Origin: Elysia chlorotica
Lineage: Eukaryota > Mollusca > Gastropoda > Plakobranchidae
Assembly: GCA_003991915.1 (NCBI GenBank)
Contig: RQTK01000173.1
Span: 418,657 to 482,656 of the forward strand
Direction of reading: 5' to 3'
DNA length: 64,000 nucleotides
Program-made: the position numbers and the translations under genes
Shown: piece after piece, positions 9,933 through 58,824 of the stretch
How positions within the stretch are numbered: the first letter of the stretch is position 1
How the letters are laid out: the number at the start of each line of letters is the position of its first letter
Notes under the pieces: generated by a model
Seen by the model: the letters and a program-made list of their open reading frames with translations, nothing else
What the model was told of the DNA's origin: nothing
Databases searched by the model: none

Positions 9933-12930
9933 TCTCTTTCTCTATTACTTGCCTTCTTCTATCTACTTTCTTTCGCTCTCTCTATTTAAATTTAAGTATT
10001 TATAATTTAGAAATGACCAGTAATTAGCACAGTTTCAATCCCGTTTGCTTTACATAGATAATACATAGTACCTAGTCACTTCTTACATCGTTTTTTTTTT
10101 AGGAAGACTGGATTTTATTTTTACAGTAAAAGAAAAAACCCCTTTGGTGACTAGGGGTATGGGGTCTATGAATTTTAAACAAACAAAAGAGGGCTCTGGT
10201 GTCACAAAGTCATCACCAGTGAAAAGACAAGGTTTAGATCTATTTATCATGTGGCCACACTATTGTTTGGCAAATGTTGTGGCAATTTTTGCATTTTTGG
10301 GGCCATTTTGGGCAAATTTTGTCAGCTTTGTGGCAAAACAAAACAACAAACAAACAATAAAACAAGGTTGAGAAGGCGGAAGTTGGAGACAAGGCGGCAG
10401 CGGTTTTGAGGAGGATGATGAGGGGGTTCAAGAAATTGAAGTAGAATGTGGGGGATCAGGAGTGGGAGAAGGCAGAGAAAGAGGGAACAGAGACGGGAAT
10501 TCAATATGTGTCAGGAATTCAGCGAGAAGAACAGACATGGGTATACGATAGGGTTTGGGATGGGGGCGGTTCGAAGGTAGGAGGCTCAGGAGGAAGAGTA
10601 GAAGACATGGATTTAGCAGGGGAAGGACAAGCAGAAGGTGCCGAGATGGAAGGGCGGGGTTTAGGAGAAGCAGGAGCTGAGGATGCTGATAGAGGCAGGG
10701 ATTCAGGAAAAGGAATGAGAAGAGGATGAGAAGAGAGAAATGGTGGAGATGGAGAAGAAAGAGGAGGAGGAGACGAAGGAGGCGACGCTCAGCGGTTGAA
10801 ATGTATTTATTTTATTTTCCGTGGCTTTCCCTAACTGCTATTATCATTTTCACACAATTGACCAACAACATAATTTAAAGGATGGGAGTATCTGACAGCT
10901 ACACAATCACGGGACTGTCAATCAAAGATAATAGTATGTGCAGCCTAAATTATACCATGCCTCTCTCAAGTTGTTTTATAGGTCAGTGAAGGACTTTCGT
11001 CTTACCGAGTGCACGTGTGTGCAAGAAAAACAGTGCAATTCTTTGTTTGAGAGAAATGTGTGCAATTCTTTGTATGAGAGAATCTCTCTCCTTGTTAACT
11101 TTAAAGTCTGCTAGATTCCTTGTGAGGATCGCAAATGGCGACGGGTCCCGAGACCTCTATGACAATTAAGTGCTGCCACACCTGAGACAGTAACATGGGG
11201 CATGCCTGGACTCCTGTGTTCAATTAGTGGCATTACTTACCGTTACTACCGAGGCCTCCATTATGAAGCCTCGGTCACCACCAAAGTAGGCCTACATATA
11301 CCAGTAGGGGATGGAATTCGACAAAACAGTTTGTCCGATCGATCCTTCCACCCTCTTTGTTCGGTCATGCCTGGTGCGTATTTTGTTTATTTTTTTCTTT
11401 AAAATTTAAAGCATAGAAGGGTCTGTGATTTTTTTAAAACTTTAAAGGTTGTAATAAGTATAATGTAAGCTAATAGGTACAACGCTGAGAGGCATAACCT
11501 CATAAAAATGTAGCCTTCTCACTCTCTCAGACTCATAGTGGCCTGCGCTGGATAATGAGTGTCATTGCTTTTACCACATGTTTACTTTCTATCTCAGCAT
11601 CAAGTGGTACAACAGTACTCAATCACTTAGCTTATTCTCATAAAACTAATTTGTCATTTTAATTTTTATTATAGTTATAATACACGACTCGAAGCAGAGA
11701 GTAAAAAAAAAAAAAGAAAAAGAAAATAACAAAAGAAAACAAACAATTTCGAATTTTATACCTAAATTGGTTTCTATTTTTTTTCTTTCGGAGAGGCATA
11801 ACACACAATTATCTGGCATACAGTTTCAGTATCGTTTTAATATGGACGTATTGTATTTTATTTGAGGTAAAAGAATGAACGACCGAAAGTACATCCCTGT
11901 ATTCTTACCTTGTAACCCATCATCAGAATAATCCACGGCTGCTATACAAGAAAAAAGTAACGAGAAGACCACATAGACGGACAGATCTTTAGATAATTAT
12001 AACCCCCTCTCCAAAAAATCCAACAAAACTACACAATCTTAACCATCGATAAATTATTATAATTTTACAAACCGATAGTACCATTCGGCGTGAACAGATT
12101 GAACGCTTCATGATCGTAATATTCGTAAACGTGAAGTTGTTTATCTAGATCTATAACTCGTTTGTGGCAATTTCGTTTCATTTGTACGGGAAGTTGTAAG
12201 TATGTTAAGAGTAATTGTATAAGTTGTAAGTAAGTTAAGAGTTATTTGTACCAAATTCTTTTCGTCTATTGCTATGTTATTTAAGTGTGGTAAGTTGTAG
12301 TTTGGTAGATCTAGATCTAGATCTAGATCTACTTGCTTAGCTTAGGAATCGAATCTAGAATAATTAGATCTATAGCTGGATCTGGATCTAGATGTAGGCC
12401 TAGACTGAGTCTTCAGCCTGGAGGCAACAGAGTTTTGTGCCCTAGACTGTGGGCAATCAAAAGGATGGGTGGTAGTGCCGAGCATCCGGGGCTTTATTAG
12501 TAATTACAAATTAGTAATTAGGTCGTCGATGCTTTCCAGTGTTGACAATCTAAGGCGTTGGCGCTTTTTTTAATTGTGAAAGTCTTCATCTTCCCAAGTC
12601 TTCGACACTTTTCTCGTCTCGAGAATCTCAATTGTTGATGCTTCTTGTCCAGAGTATCGTCCCGCAACAATGCTAGTGCTGGACATTAGGCCTAGCGCCC
12701 TAGACAGTGAACGTAGACTGCGTGAGCCACATTGTCGCATTTTTATTCTTACTCTTATAATTCTTCTTCTTATTATTATTATTAAAACCTTGAGCAAGAA
12801 AATGTTTGCAAGAGTGATGTCCCTTACCGTTGATGACACCAAATTTGTTTTCTTCGGGTGGGATTGAGAATGCCATATAAGGTTTCCTCGATGACTGCTT
12901 CCCGACCTCGATCGGCTCAACTCTTTTCAT
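7642..12930 (-). CDS. Small three-exon gene, predicted 67-residue protein, not recognised
   Basis: Exons are 12930-12828, 11941-11909 and 7709-7642 on the minus strand. The first starts at an ATG directly preceded by an in-frame TGA and ends at an AACG/GTAAGG donor. The second (33 bases) has a TTCTTGTATAG acceptor and a GTAAGA donor. The third follows a CTTATTTTTAG acceptor and ends at TAA. All junctions are phase 1 and the total is 204 bases, so the frame closes exactly. The protein has a basic start (MKRVEPIEVGKQ), a middle MAFSIPPEENKFGVIN and an acidic end (TTDEEVFPIGRVDLDEL). No signal peptide or membrane segment is seen. I do not recognise the family. Further phase-1 exons could lie in the 4.2-kb second intron. 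It is head-to-head with EFTUD2. An ATTAAA at 7528-7523 may be its poly(A) signal. The start context is weak. Confidence 0.5.
8597..8815. repeat. Compound TCTG / CT microsatellite
   Basis: GTCT tetranucleotides from about 8597 to 8710 pass into a CT-rich stretch and a clean (CT)n at 8771-8815. Long open frames across it are low-complexity artefacts. Confidence 0.95.
9590..9838 (+). mobile_element. tRNA-headed SINE-like element, family B
   Basis: CGTTGGTTCAGCGGTAAAAC and GGCTGGGACTCAAACC resemble Pol III A and B boxes. A body with GGAAAGGTGGGCTAGTAG and a GACAGCTAACC end follows, then a CT microsatellite. It differs from family A. Confidence 0.5.
9855..9943. repeat. (CT)n microsatellite
   Basis: About 90 bases of nearly pure TC dinucleotide with a few G and A interruptions, at the tail of the element at 9590. 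Confidence 0.95.
10366..10790 (+). other. Purine-rich, strand-asymmetric tract
   Basis: About 425 bases are dominated by G and A on the plus strand but are not a simple repeat (GAGAAGGCGGAAGTTGGAGA is typical). An open frame of 93 codons with Gly/Glu-rich content runs through it but has no splice sites or family match. It lies in intron 2 of the small gene. It could be a decayed coding repeat or a structural tract. Confidence 0.4.
11130..11225 (-). mobile_element. SINE fragment, family A
   Basis: CGACGGGTCCCGAGACCTC and GTGCTGCCACACCTGAGACAG match the family body; head and tail are lost. Confidence 0.6.
11909..11941 (-). CDS. Exon 2 of the small gene, with a TAGCAG double acceptor
   Basis: The 33-base exon reads AAVDYSDDGLQ in the phase set by exon 1. 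The acceptor is TAG/CAG, so use of the second AG would drop one alanine and keep the frame. The donor is CAAG/GTAAGA. Confidence 0.5.
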
Positions 12931-14449
12931 TCAATACCTAGGCAGCGATAGCTCGGTACCTAGTTATCCAGCAGGTCTACTGAAGAACTAACAGACGAGC
13001 AAAAAGCAAATGGCGCATATGAAATAACAGATCTCAACCATAATACTAACAGTAACAAGTCTGTTTCTGTAACTTATATGATGATCCATTTAATTAAATT
13101 CTAAAAAAAAAACAAAAAAAATACTGAACATTCTCTGTAGGTGTTTTTTTTTTGGGGGGGGGGGGGATTTCCCGAGAATACCGTGGACATCGGCGACGGG
13201 AATCCTCGACTGTTAAAAAAAAAAAATTGAATTAATATCTACTTCTCTGTCTGTCTGTCTCTCTCCACGGGTTGGCTGATTCAGATGTAATCTAATCTCC
13301 CCCACTCGCACATGATTCGAATTCAACCCACCCACCCATTTAATCGCCTACAGGCTAAGGACCCCAAAGCTCAAGGGGTGCTGAAATCTGACATATTGAA
13401 TTTGCCCACAAATGTGTTCTTGACCTTGACTCATATTTTATTTGCATGTGAAATGTTTTTTTTTTCCCCGAGTTAAGAAATGCAATTTTTACAATTTTCT
13501 TTCTGAACAATTTTGTGCCTGGGAACAGACACAGTCATAACAAAGAAAAATATATATAAAAATATTTAAGTCCATTAAATGCGAGGGGCCGTGTTATAGA
13601 TCTATATTAATACCCATAGACAAAACTTCAGAATCTGATGTCTCATAGTCATCAAAATCGTGAAAATCTCGGTCTGCATCAATTGTAGTTTTCAAGACCA
13701 TAACAAATTGAAAAGAGAAAATCTCTCTCTCTTATGAAAAGAACTAACTCAAAACTTGTTAGAAATTTGGCAATCTCACCATAAAATATCAAAAGACCTT
13801 CAAATAGCAGACGTATTCGTCCTCATCGCAGTCAAGTGGTTAAATTAGGAGATAGATTGTAAAAGCTTTAAAATTTTTTTAAACAATACCCACTGGGGTC
13901 TTGACTTTCTTTAAATGGCGATTGTATTCGATACCGGAGACAAGTGATTGGATAAGTACAAAAACTTTAACAGCCAAAAAAGAAATAATCTTGAAGAAAA
14001 TTAAGTTGTTTACAATTTAATGCCTCCAGTCCATTACTGAATATGGTTGCCATGTAAACAGGGTCGGGACTGCAGTGGGTAAGGGAGTACCCTTAATTCG
14101 ATGGTCAGACCAAAGAATTTTATTTGAACAAAAACACTTAAAAATCATAAAATGGCTGAGTCTATACCACACACACTTTATACATGTGCAGTGTTTATGT
14201 CCAAATTTCGCAAGCAGCAATACTTATATTTTAATTATTTTGTATAGATAATGGGCATTAACGCTTTGTATTGTGATTATCTTTTTTTACACATTTTTAA
14301 TATATGTTTTACTCTTTTTACTATTACACCAGTCATTAGGTGAATTAACCTTTACAATGTAAATAAAACGCTTCTAAATCAAACTGAAAGAAATTTACAT
14401 TTTTCCTTCATTTTATAATTTTGCGCTAATTTTTTTTGTTACTATCTAG
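12931..14449. other. Region between the small gene and EFTUD2 exon 1
   Basis: The two genes point away from each other here, so both promoters should lie in or near it. EFTUD2's first coding exon begins at a real acceptor (CTATCTAG at 14449), so a non-coding first exon exists upstream; I could not fix it. The stretch holds poly-G and poly-A runs near 13155 and no clear core promoter. Confidence 0.45.
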
Positions 14450-14457
14450 GTGTCTGA

Positions 14458-33698
<19,241 letters not shown>

Positions 33699-33927
33699 AG
33701 CCCTCACAAAGTTTTCTCAAAGCTCACCATTCAAAAGTTACATGTTCCGAAAACTCTCTATTGAAGTTGCTCTGCCGACTGATGGAAATTTCTGGTGTAT
33801 GCTATTTTATTTGCGGAAAGGAGATTGGGAGAAACACTTAGTTGTACTCGTAAGGCAATTGTTACGACAAAATGTTAAAAACCATAAAATTTTGCTTTGA
33901 CACATTATCTCCCTTACAGACGCAACA

Positions 33928-34218
33928 AATAAAATTAGTTTAAAGTATTCATTCAAATTTAAATTGAGTGCTTTGGTGGTTTTATTGTTTCAAACTTGTA
34001 TTTTTGTTTTTGATCAGTGTGTGTAGTTTGTATTTTATTTTATATGCTATTATTATTATTATTATTATTATTTTTTTTTTTTGGAAAAGGGAAGGGCATG
34101 TTCACATTCTTTGTTGCATTCATGTTATGTTCAGTGATGGAATGTACTTATTTGTTATTTCAATAGCTGTTGTTGTTCCTTGTACCATTTTTCATATTTT
34201 GAAACAAAATGAAATAAA
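33928..34218 (+). terminator. EFTUD2: EFTUD2 3' UTR with two AATAAA signals
   Basis: AATAAA occurs at 33928-33933 and 34213-34218, 230 and 515 bases after the stop. Either or both could end the transcript. The second is followed by T/G-rich sequence. Confidence 0.6.
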
Positions 34219-35534
34219 ATTCTTTTCTAAATCTGTGATGATGTTTTCTATTTCTTTCTTGTTCGTTTTTTTTATAAAAAAAAAAGATAATAATTTAGTA
34301 TGACTATAGTTTTAAAAGTATTGTGGCTTTTTCATAAGGAAAAAAAAAACACAACATTGATCGAATCTAATCACATATCTTATCTTTTTTTTTTTTAATC
34401 AATAAAAATGTTCCATAGGAACAGCTTGCATCACCTAAGACAAAGATATGGAGGTTATAGTTTAAAAAAAATTGCAGGGTGACAGTGGTTGAATGGTAAA
34501 GCCTGTTCACATCAAAGCTGTCTGACCATTTACATCACTAGTAGTAGGATTACTTTATATGCTTTTAAAAATATTATGAAAACACTTTCACAATGCAATA
34601 TATTCATGCGCTTGTTGTTGGCTCAAATTGGTTGTACATGTACATTGTTCTGGTGCATACAGCACATGTCCAGTCCAAAATGTGAAGAGAAGTCATATGT
34701 AGAACACCAGAGAAATGATGTTAGTCTTAACTTCCTAAAAGACATGTCATTCTTAAATATTTCCCTCCTAAAATGCATTTTTTTCTTCTCTTTTGCCATT
34801 TGAACTAAAATATTTGCACTTCCACACATAGGTCTAAATTCCTACCTAGTATTTAAAATTCGTTGCGAAAATGAAAAAAATTATCTGAAGGTTATCACCA
34901 TAACAGTACACACCTAAATTCGAAATCAAGTGATTCTACAGATTGGTTTAGTGTTTTGTTCAGAATGAGGTCTAGTTAAGATAAACACAACAGAAAATTC
35001 CAAATCAAAAGTTGAAATAGAGCCACATAAAAAATGAGTTAAATTCCAAAGATTTATAATTTATTAACATCAATTCATATCAACAAGTTAAAAAAAAAGG
35101 GCAGAAAATCAAGTTTTTGGCGCAAAGTGACAAGTCTTAATCCATATTGATTCAGACAATAAATACAGGCAGAAACTTTGCACCTCCACAAGCACACTTT
35201 TGTTTGTTTGTTTGTTTTTAACTATGTTAAAGATAGCTTATGCTACTCATTCATACATTATTGTGACATTCAATTTCAATTCACAATGCAAAACTACAGG
35301 AAAGTTATTCTAAACCTAATAGAAAAATGTCGATCTGAGGCAAATAACAAAAATAGACTATTATTTACTAACAATTACCTATATTATACTAGAGGCAACA
35401 ATAGTGCATTTTTGGAGCAAAAGTTATAGGGACTAAGACTAAGAGGTAGCACTAGCAGTAGTTTTTCATAATACCAGTACTCTTATGTAGAAGTAGTGCA
35501 GTATTTGTAGTAATAGTAGTATTGCAGTAGTATC

Positions 35535-35667
<133 letters not shown>

Positions 35668-37159
35668 ACATAAGCTGTAGCACATAAATTATAGTAGTAG
35701 TCATTGTTGCTGTAGTAAAAGTAGAAGTAATGTTATAGGACGAGTAGAGGTGCAAGAAGTGCCTTTGAGTAAAAGTCATAAACATGTATTTGTAGCACAG
35801 GAGTAATTATAAATAACAATTATAATTCTGATAATGAAAAATATTGTTATAATAAAACACAACAATTATTTTGATGTTGATGAAAACGAAGAGGATTACG
35901 ATAAATACAATTCATTTATTTATGAATTTGATTCTGGTTTCGATCAAAATAAAGAAAAAAAAAGTTGAATTATACCACAAAACATGTCACTTTCTTTCTT
36001 CTGAAATCATTTGCGGCGTCAGCAGAAATGGTGACTTTTCATTTGTTTACAACTAGCGCATGTGGTAGGATTCAAGTTTAATGAGGTCTGATTTCTATTG
36101 CGAGAAGGACTACAACAAAGTCTTATCGCAGGGTATCCAGAAAAGTAAAAAAAAAAAATAAATAAATAAACGCAGTGCACTGTATAACCTGAAGCCACTT
36201 AAGACGATTTCCGCTAAACTGTTGTTTTTTTCTCCTTCTTTTCCTGGGGCCAACTATCAATTTATTAATAAATTATTTTATAAGCCTATAAATAAAGTGC
36301 GGAACTCGATTTTTGTGACACAAATCGATGTTTCCAAGCACGGCCCTTGGTGACCATCCCAAAAGATATTAAAAGGCTGACAGATTTTAAGGGGAGAAGA
36401 GGGTAGCTTACACTGGACATTCGACATTAAACCTTCTTTAAAAAATATACAAAATGTGTGCGTGTGTCTGTGTTTGTTTGTGGCGGAGGGGGCTAAAGTT
36501 GATTATAAAATGCGCATAGCTCAGAACGACAGTGGACAATAAATAGCTAAGTGAAAATTCAAGGATAGAGAGAAAATAATTATAGCATTTGGAGCGATTT
36601 TCTTCTCACATGACGATTTGATTCTTTTAAATCTAGTCGGTTTGGAAACTATTTTTAAATAACAATGGCAATATTGAATGATTTGAATGATGGAGTTATT
36701 TAAAAAAATACGATTTGCCAACATGACAAAAATATTCTGCAACATTATGAAACCAAAATAATACTGAAGACTCAAGCTATTTCACCATTCCAAATTTTCT
36801 CTCATGATCACTTAGATAGTTACTTATTTTTGTCTCATTTTTTTAAATGATTTATTGTAGTCACCACCGTGCTTACTATTTTGAGTTACTGTAAACTTAA
36901 GACAACTACTTCTAAAAAAATTGCATACAGAAGCTTATATATATATATATATATATATATAAAGAAATTGCCCATACTAGAGACACAGCAGGACAAAGTT
37001 CTTGGAAAAATTTAGGACAGTTTTTTTTGTCTCCGATGAAGCCAGGAATCCATAACCCATCACAATCTGATTAAGCAGTTGGCTCAACGTAATCTCAGCT
37101 CCGCAGTGATTAAAAAAAAAAGAAGAACAATAATATGGACCATCTCCATTCTTATGAAG

Positions 37160-37285
37160 GTGGACTGTGGCATAAGTCCTGGTATATCCGCTCTGTATCT
37201 GCGTGGTGCACGTAAAATTGTCAGATGTTAGTGTTGGGACCGGTCCACAACACAGCCTAGTTGCTGACAAAGGATGTTAATAAAA
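37160..37285 (+). mobile_element. SINE fragment, family A
   Basis: CATAAGTCCTGGTATATCCG, CGTAAAATTGTCAGATGTTA and CCGGTCCACAACACAGCCTA match the family body, diverged. The head region before 37160 has a poly-A interruption. Confidence 0.6.
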
Positions 37286-38522
37286 CAAAAACCCATACCA
37301 CACATTCATTCTTACCATATTCATGGGGATAAAAATAATATGAGAAGAGGATGAGCAGCCTGTGAAAATTACAACTGCCTTCTAGATTTTAATACGCCTT
37401 GCCTACAAACTACAACGGTGCAAGCACGTTTCCTGTTATTGGATATTGTATTTGAAATCGTTAGCTAGGAAACAACACCAAGAGATTGCTTAGTTTCTGT
37501 CGCATCTGTTTGTGTAGATGTAAAACTTTAAATTCACCACTATGTGCCGATACATTTTGTTTCGTGATTAAGGAAAATTTACTAATTATTATGACGGATT
37601 TATTCTACATAAACGGTTTTGATCCCCATGATAAACGAAACTGATCAGGCGAGCCTCCACGCGATTGCAATGTAGATCGTAACAGCCAAAAGAGATCGTT
37701 ATTTAAAGCTCTGCGATAGAATGCACAAACAAGATAGCTTACGTCTCATCGTAACAATGTATGAGATGGCTTACGATGAAGCTACGTTATGATTGTGCAT
37801 TATACCCTAGATCTTTTCTTAGGCGTAATAATAAATGTTTTATTTAAGCATTATTTAAGTAGTTATCTAGAGTGCCTAGCATGACTGTCTGTATTTAAAA
37901 CAGTTTTGCACGCAGCAATCAATAGCTATACAGTTGCGAAAATCCTAAACTCATTTTTACTTGCAGGATGATATGAACAGACTTGTAAAAAAATCAGCGG
38001 TGCAGACAATTTTTTTCTGATTTATTTATGTTCTTCAGTAAAAAAAAAAATCAAGACTTTTGTCTGCAGAATACCATTCCTTAACATTTTTTTTATAGTG
38101 GGCTGATAATCAGCAGCCTACTAAAAAGCTGTAAAACAGCAGCTCATAATAATAAATAAATAGGGATGTTTGAATAAATAAAAATATCAAAATGGAATTG
38201 AGGCTCAGACTATACATGGCATGAGAAATGTAAGAACCATTGACATTCTGTCTTCTGCCTTAGAACAACGATCTATTAGATGAAGTATATAAAAACGTCA
38301 ACCATATTTTCAAGTCATTAAGTAACAAAATTATTAAGATAATCCTAAGTGGATGAGATTTTTCAAGTTAGCGCCCCTTAAAAGAGCTGCAGATCTAGGT
38401 CTAAGTTGCACTGTGTAATGATGAGAAGAGGTGTCTTCGGTGCCGCCGAGCATTGTGTTTAGTGCTAGGCCTCGCGTATCTGTAGATAAAGGTTGGCATG
38501 CGCGTTTTAGTGCCATCCTCAC

Positions 38523-55327
<16,805 letters not shown>

Positions 55328-57020
55328 GGTTACACGATTAGATTTTAGATCGTGAGAGTGAGCAAATGTGATTCGTGAGGAGATAGATTGTAAGATATAA
55401 TGTAAATGACTGTTTTTAAAAAAGTGGTTGTTCTTAAATAGGAAGTACAAACTTGAAAGCAAACGACGTTATAAACAATAGCCAGATTTGAGGCAAAGGT
55501 GCCCCGCTGTGGAACTGAAACATTTTGAGATCAGCGCACACGCCCATGTTAAGGCGGCGGGATTTCGGAACAAGTACTCCCGTTCAGTGGATTTGTCTAA
55601 CACTTCGTCAACACCGCGGTGGCTCCTCTGTTCCTCTGATGCTGCTGCTGCCTGTGGTAGTTCGCTCTGACTGCGGCTCTTTAGCGACTGTCGAAGAGAA
55701 GTGTCAGCGTGCGACAACGACGAGTTTGTGAATGGAGGAGGAATTTGGCCCATATCTCAGGCTATCGCGCTTAGCATAAAAGCCGGCCAGGTGCTGTGGT
55801 GGTAGAAATGACAATATCGCATTGGTTTTTATTTATCAGCGAGTGGGTTCCATGACAGCAATTAATGGTCCTCTCGCAAGCTGACAGACCTCTTCGCTCT
55901 TTCTTGTTGCTGGACAGGAGAAAAAACATCCCGACGCCCGTCGCCTCTTTTGTTTGCAAATCAAGTGCGCTGGGTTAAGGTCGATAAGAGAGTGAGTGGC
56001 GACGAGGGGACTTGTTCGACGGGTGAGAGGCACAACAAAGGGAAAAAGTGGGTATCGTCTGAAACGAGAGTGGAACTATGATATTATCAACAAAATATTA
56101 TGCTTTTTTTTTTCTCAAGGCAGCAGGTGAGCGACCGAGCGGGCAACCCGGAAAAGAGGTGAAAATAGTGCAAAGAAAGGAACAAATTGATCATTAATAT
56201 TTTTAAAAGTCATCTCCTAGATTAAACAATGAATACTCAATACTCACAAACCTAATTAAACAATAAGCTACCAAAAGATGAGGCATTAGTTGAGTAATGT
56301 AAGTCTTAACTTATAAACATAATCAATGAGGAGAATGAACGATATAAGAAAATAGAGAGGGAGAGAGTAAGAAAGAGAGAGATAGAGAGAAAATAGAATA
56401 AGAGGAAAAGAGAATGAAAGAGAGTAAGGGATGTAGAGACAGAGAGATAGATTTAGATATAGAAAGAGAAAGAAAAAGAGAGATAGGGAGAGAAGTAGAG
56501 CGAGCTAGAAAGATGTTTCAAAACCGAAGAGTAGAGATTAAACAAACAAACCAACCACCCGTGGCCAATTTGTCAGATTGGGGCTTGGCCTTAGTCTCAC
56601 TTGACTGCCCAATTGTCCAGACCAGGAAATGCCCCTCGTTTCTAAACTAAAGGTATCCCCAAAGACAAGGCAAGGGCAATACGGCTCTGTGGTTCAGTCT
56701 TTGTTAGTGGACGCGCAATGGACGATATGAGCAATGAATAATGGGAAATCGCTCTAGGCTCAAGGGACTGAAAACGAAACGTGAATGCCTCCATCCCAGA
56801 GCAAGCCAGGTAACACATAAGAGTGGACTCTCATCAACCAAATAATGAAAAAAAAAAAGCCGACAAACACCTAACAAAACTAAAACCATAAAACCCCAAG
56901 GGTTAAAAGTTTCATGATAAAAGAATAAGGGGGATTTGGCCGCGTGAGGCTGTTTACTCAAAGTAAAAAAAAAAAGGTTCTCAGTATTTTGGTTATGAAT
57001 TTAAAATGGGCGCGTGTTAA

Positions 57021-57048
57021 GGGGGGGGGGGGGGGGGGGGGGGCGGGG
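57021..57048 (+). repeat. Run of 23 G followed by C and GGGG
   Basis: A pure G homopolymer, able in principle to form a G-quadruplex. Long homopolymers are also prone to length errors. Confidence 0.95.
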
Positions 57049-58682
57049 AAGGTTGCGAGTGGCTCCGCATTGGTGGTCTAAACCTAGTTCTACAGCGATG
57101 GAGGTTCTAAGAGTGAGTGGAGTGACATCAATGAACAGCAGGGAGAATGTGTAGTGATTCATCAATCGTAAACTTAGAGAGTTTTAAGCATTAAAAAACA
57201 ACGTTTATATAGATGCTGAAATAAGACAATGTTTTAGATAACAAATTATAGAAAATAAGAATAAATTTCGATTTAGAAAAAAAACAACCACGGAAAATCA
57301 TCGGATATTGACATAAGTTCTTGAAGGAAAGAAAAAAAACCCAATTATTTCTCGCAATCATGTCTTTCCCAAAATCAAATCTATCACATCGCAAACATCC
57401 TTATTCGATAAATGTAAACAAAATGATTCTTGCTTTTATCAATGTTGAGGATTATCTCAAGTGCTGAGATCCTGGTTGATGTCTAATAGTATAAACACGA
57501 ACTCAAAAGATAGTGAAAGGAGATTGTATCAACGAACGTGACAATATCGTGGAAGGTCAGTTGTTTCTGTTCATGGATCAAAGTAGCTGCCTGCCAACCA
57601 CACCAGATATCAAGGGGTACATTTTGAGGGGAAAGATGTTGAAAATTTAAAGCGCATAGTTACATTTCAATATGCGTACCTTTGGCAGCTGTGAATCAAA
57701 TTACATAGTTCATTGTAGATACCTTTTAGGTAGAACAATCTGTGATTTCGGTTGAGTCAGATGCGATTTATTGATTCCGCCTTAGAATGGCTTGGTTCAC
57801 ATTTCAAATAAGTCTCAATTTGGGTCAGCAAGAGATTGATAATGCAAGTCTAAGTGCCTCGTGCCTTCTAATTACAGTTTTTGAAAATAGATATAAATAA
57901 TGGAACGAGTGGAAGCGACTTTGAGATTTCCAAATGTACAGTCAATGTATGACCGAATTGAAGAGTTGTTTTTACCAAACTCGCAACCCCCGTGCAAAAC
58001 ACAAACACGATGCTCTACCATGAACCCAACAAGCGTTGCTGTAAATTTAAAATGATTCCCCCAAGCAGGTCGCGTTTTGTTTATTCGAAACACTTGCGTG
58101 TCAGTAAGACTAAAGCCGTGATTGCTCTGTTAGCCTTGACATAATACTCCGTGATAGACCGGGTGGTGAGATGTTTAAGAAACCTTGACACGTTAACTTT
58201 GGCCAGACATGCTAGTGCATCAAAGCCGTTGCAAAACATTGATAACATTGATTTCAAAACAAAGGAATTAGGCACAATGACATACATTGAACACAAAAAC
58301 ACCCCCCCCCCCCCATGAAAGATGATACTCTTTTCTCGCCTTTTTTAGCTGTTATAATCTACCATTTTTTTCGTTGCTGATTTGTTCCATTCTTGAGACT
58401 CTTGTTACATAAAATATATCTTCTCGTGCTCTTGTCGTTTTCTCATTTTCACATTTTGTCTTTAATATAACGTATCCTCATTTGGTTCATTTACCATATC
58501 ATCAACATTACCTCCCCACCTCTGCTTTGTTTTTTTATTTTCCCAGTTCTTTATCCTCCTTCTCTTTATTTTTCTTCTCATCGTCCTCATCCTCCTCCTG
58601 GTTATCCCCACGCTTCCTCTTCCACTGCTTCTTTTTCTTTTTCTTCTACCTCTTTTTCTTCTTTTCGTCCTCCCCTCTCATT

Positions 58683-58824
58683 CTCCTCCTCCTCCTCCTC
58701 CTCCTCCTCCTCCTTCTCCTTCTTCTTCTTCTTCTTCTTCTTCTTCTTCTTCTTCTTCTTCTTCTTCTTCTTCTTCTTCTTCTTCTTCTTCTTCTTCTTC
58801 TTCTTCTTCTTCTTCTTCTTCTTC
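58683..58824. repeat. (CTC)n then (CTT)n array
   Basis: About 10 CTC units followed by about 34 CTT units. The Glu, Lys and Arg homopolymer frames are artefacts. Confidence 0.97.

Noticed and set aside
11229-11290. A 51-base minus-strand exon with GTAAGT donor for the small gene
   Set aside because: In the required phase it contains a stop, and the segment is an inverted repeat (CCGAGGC...GCCTCGG).
37860-37980. A DCCVQNC reading on the minus strand as a mature TGF-beta cystine knot
   Set aside because: The frame has stops close on both sides and lacks the W..W, P..Y and final CxC motifs.
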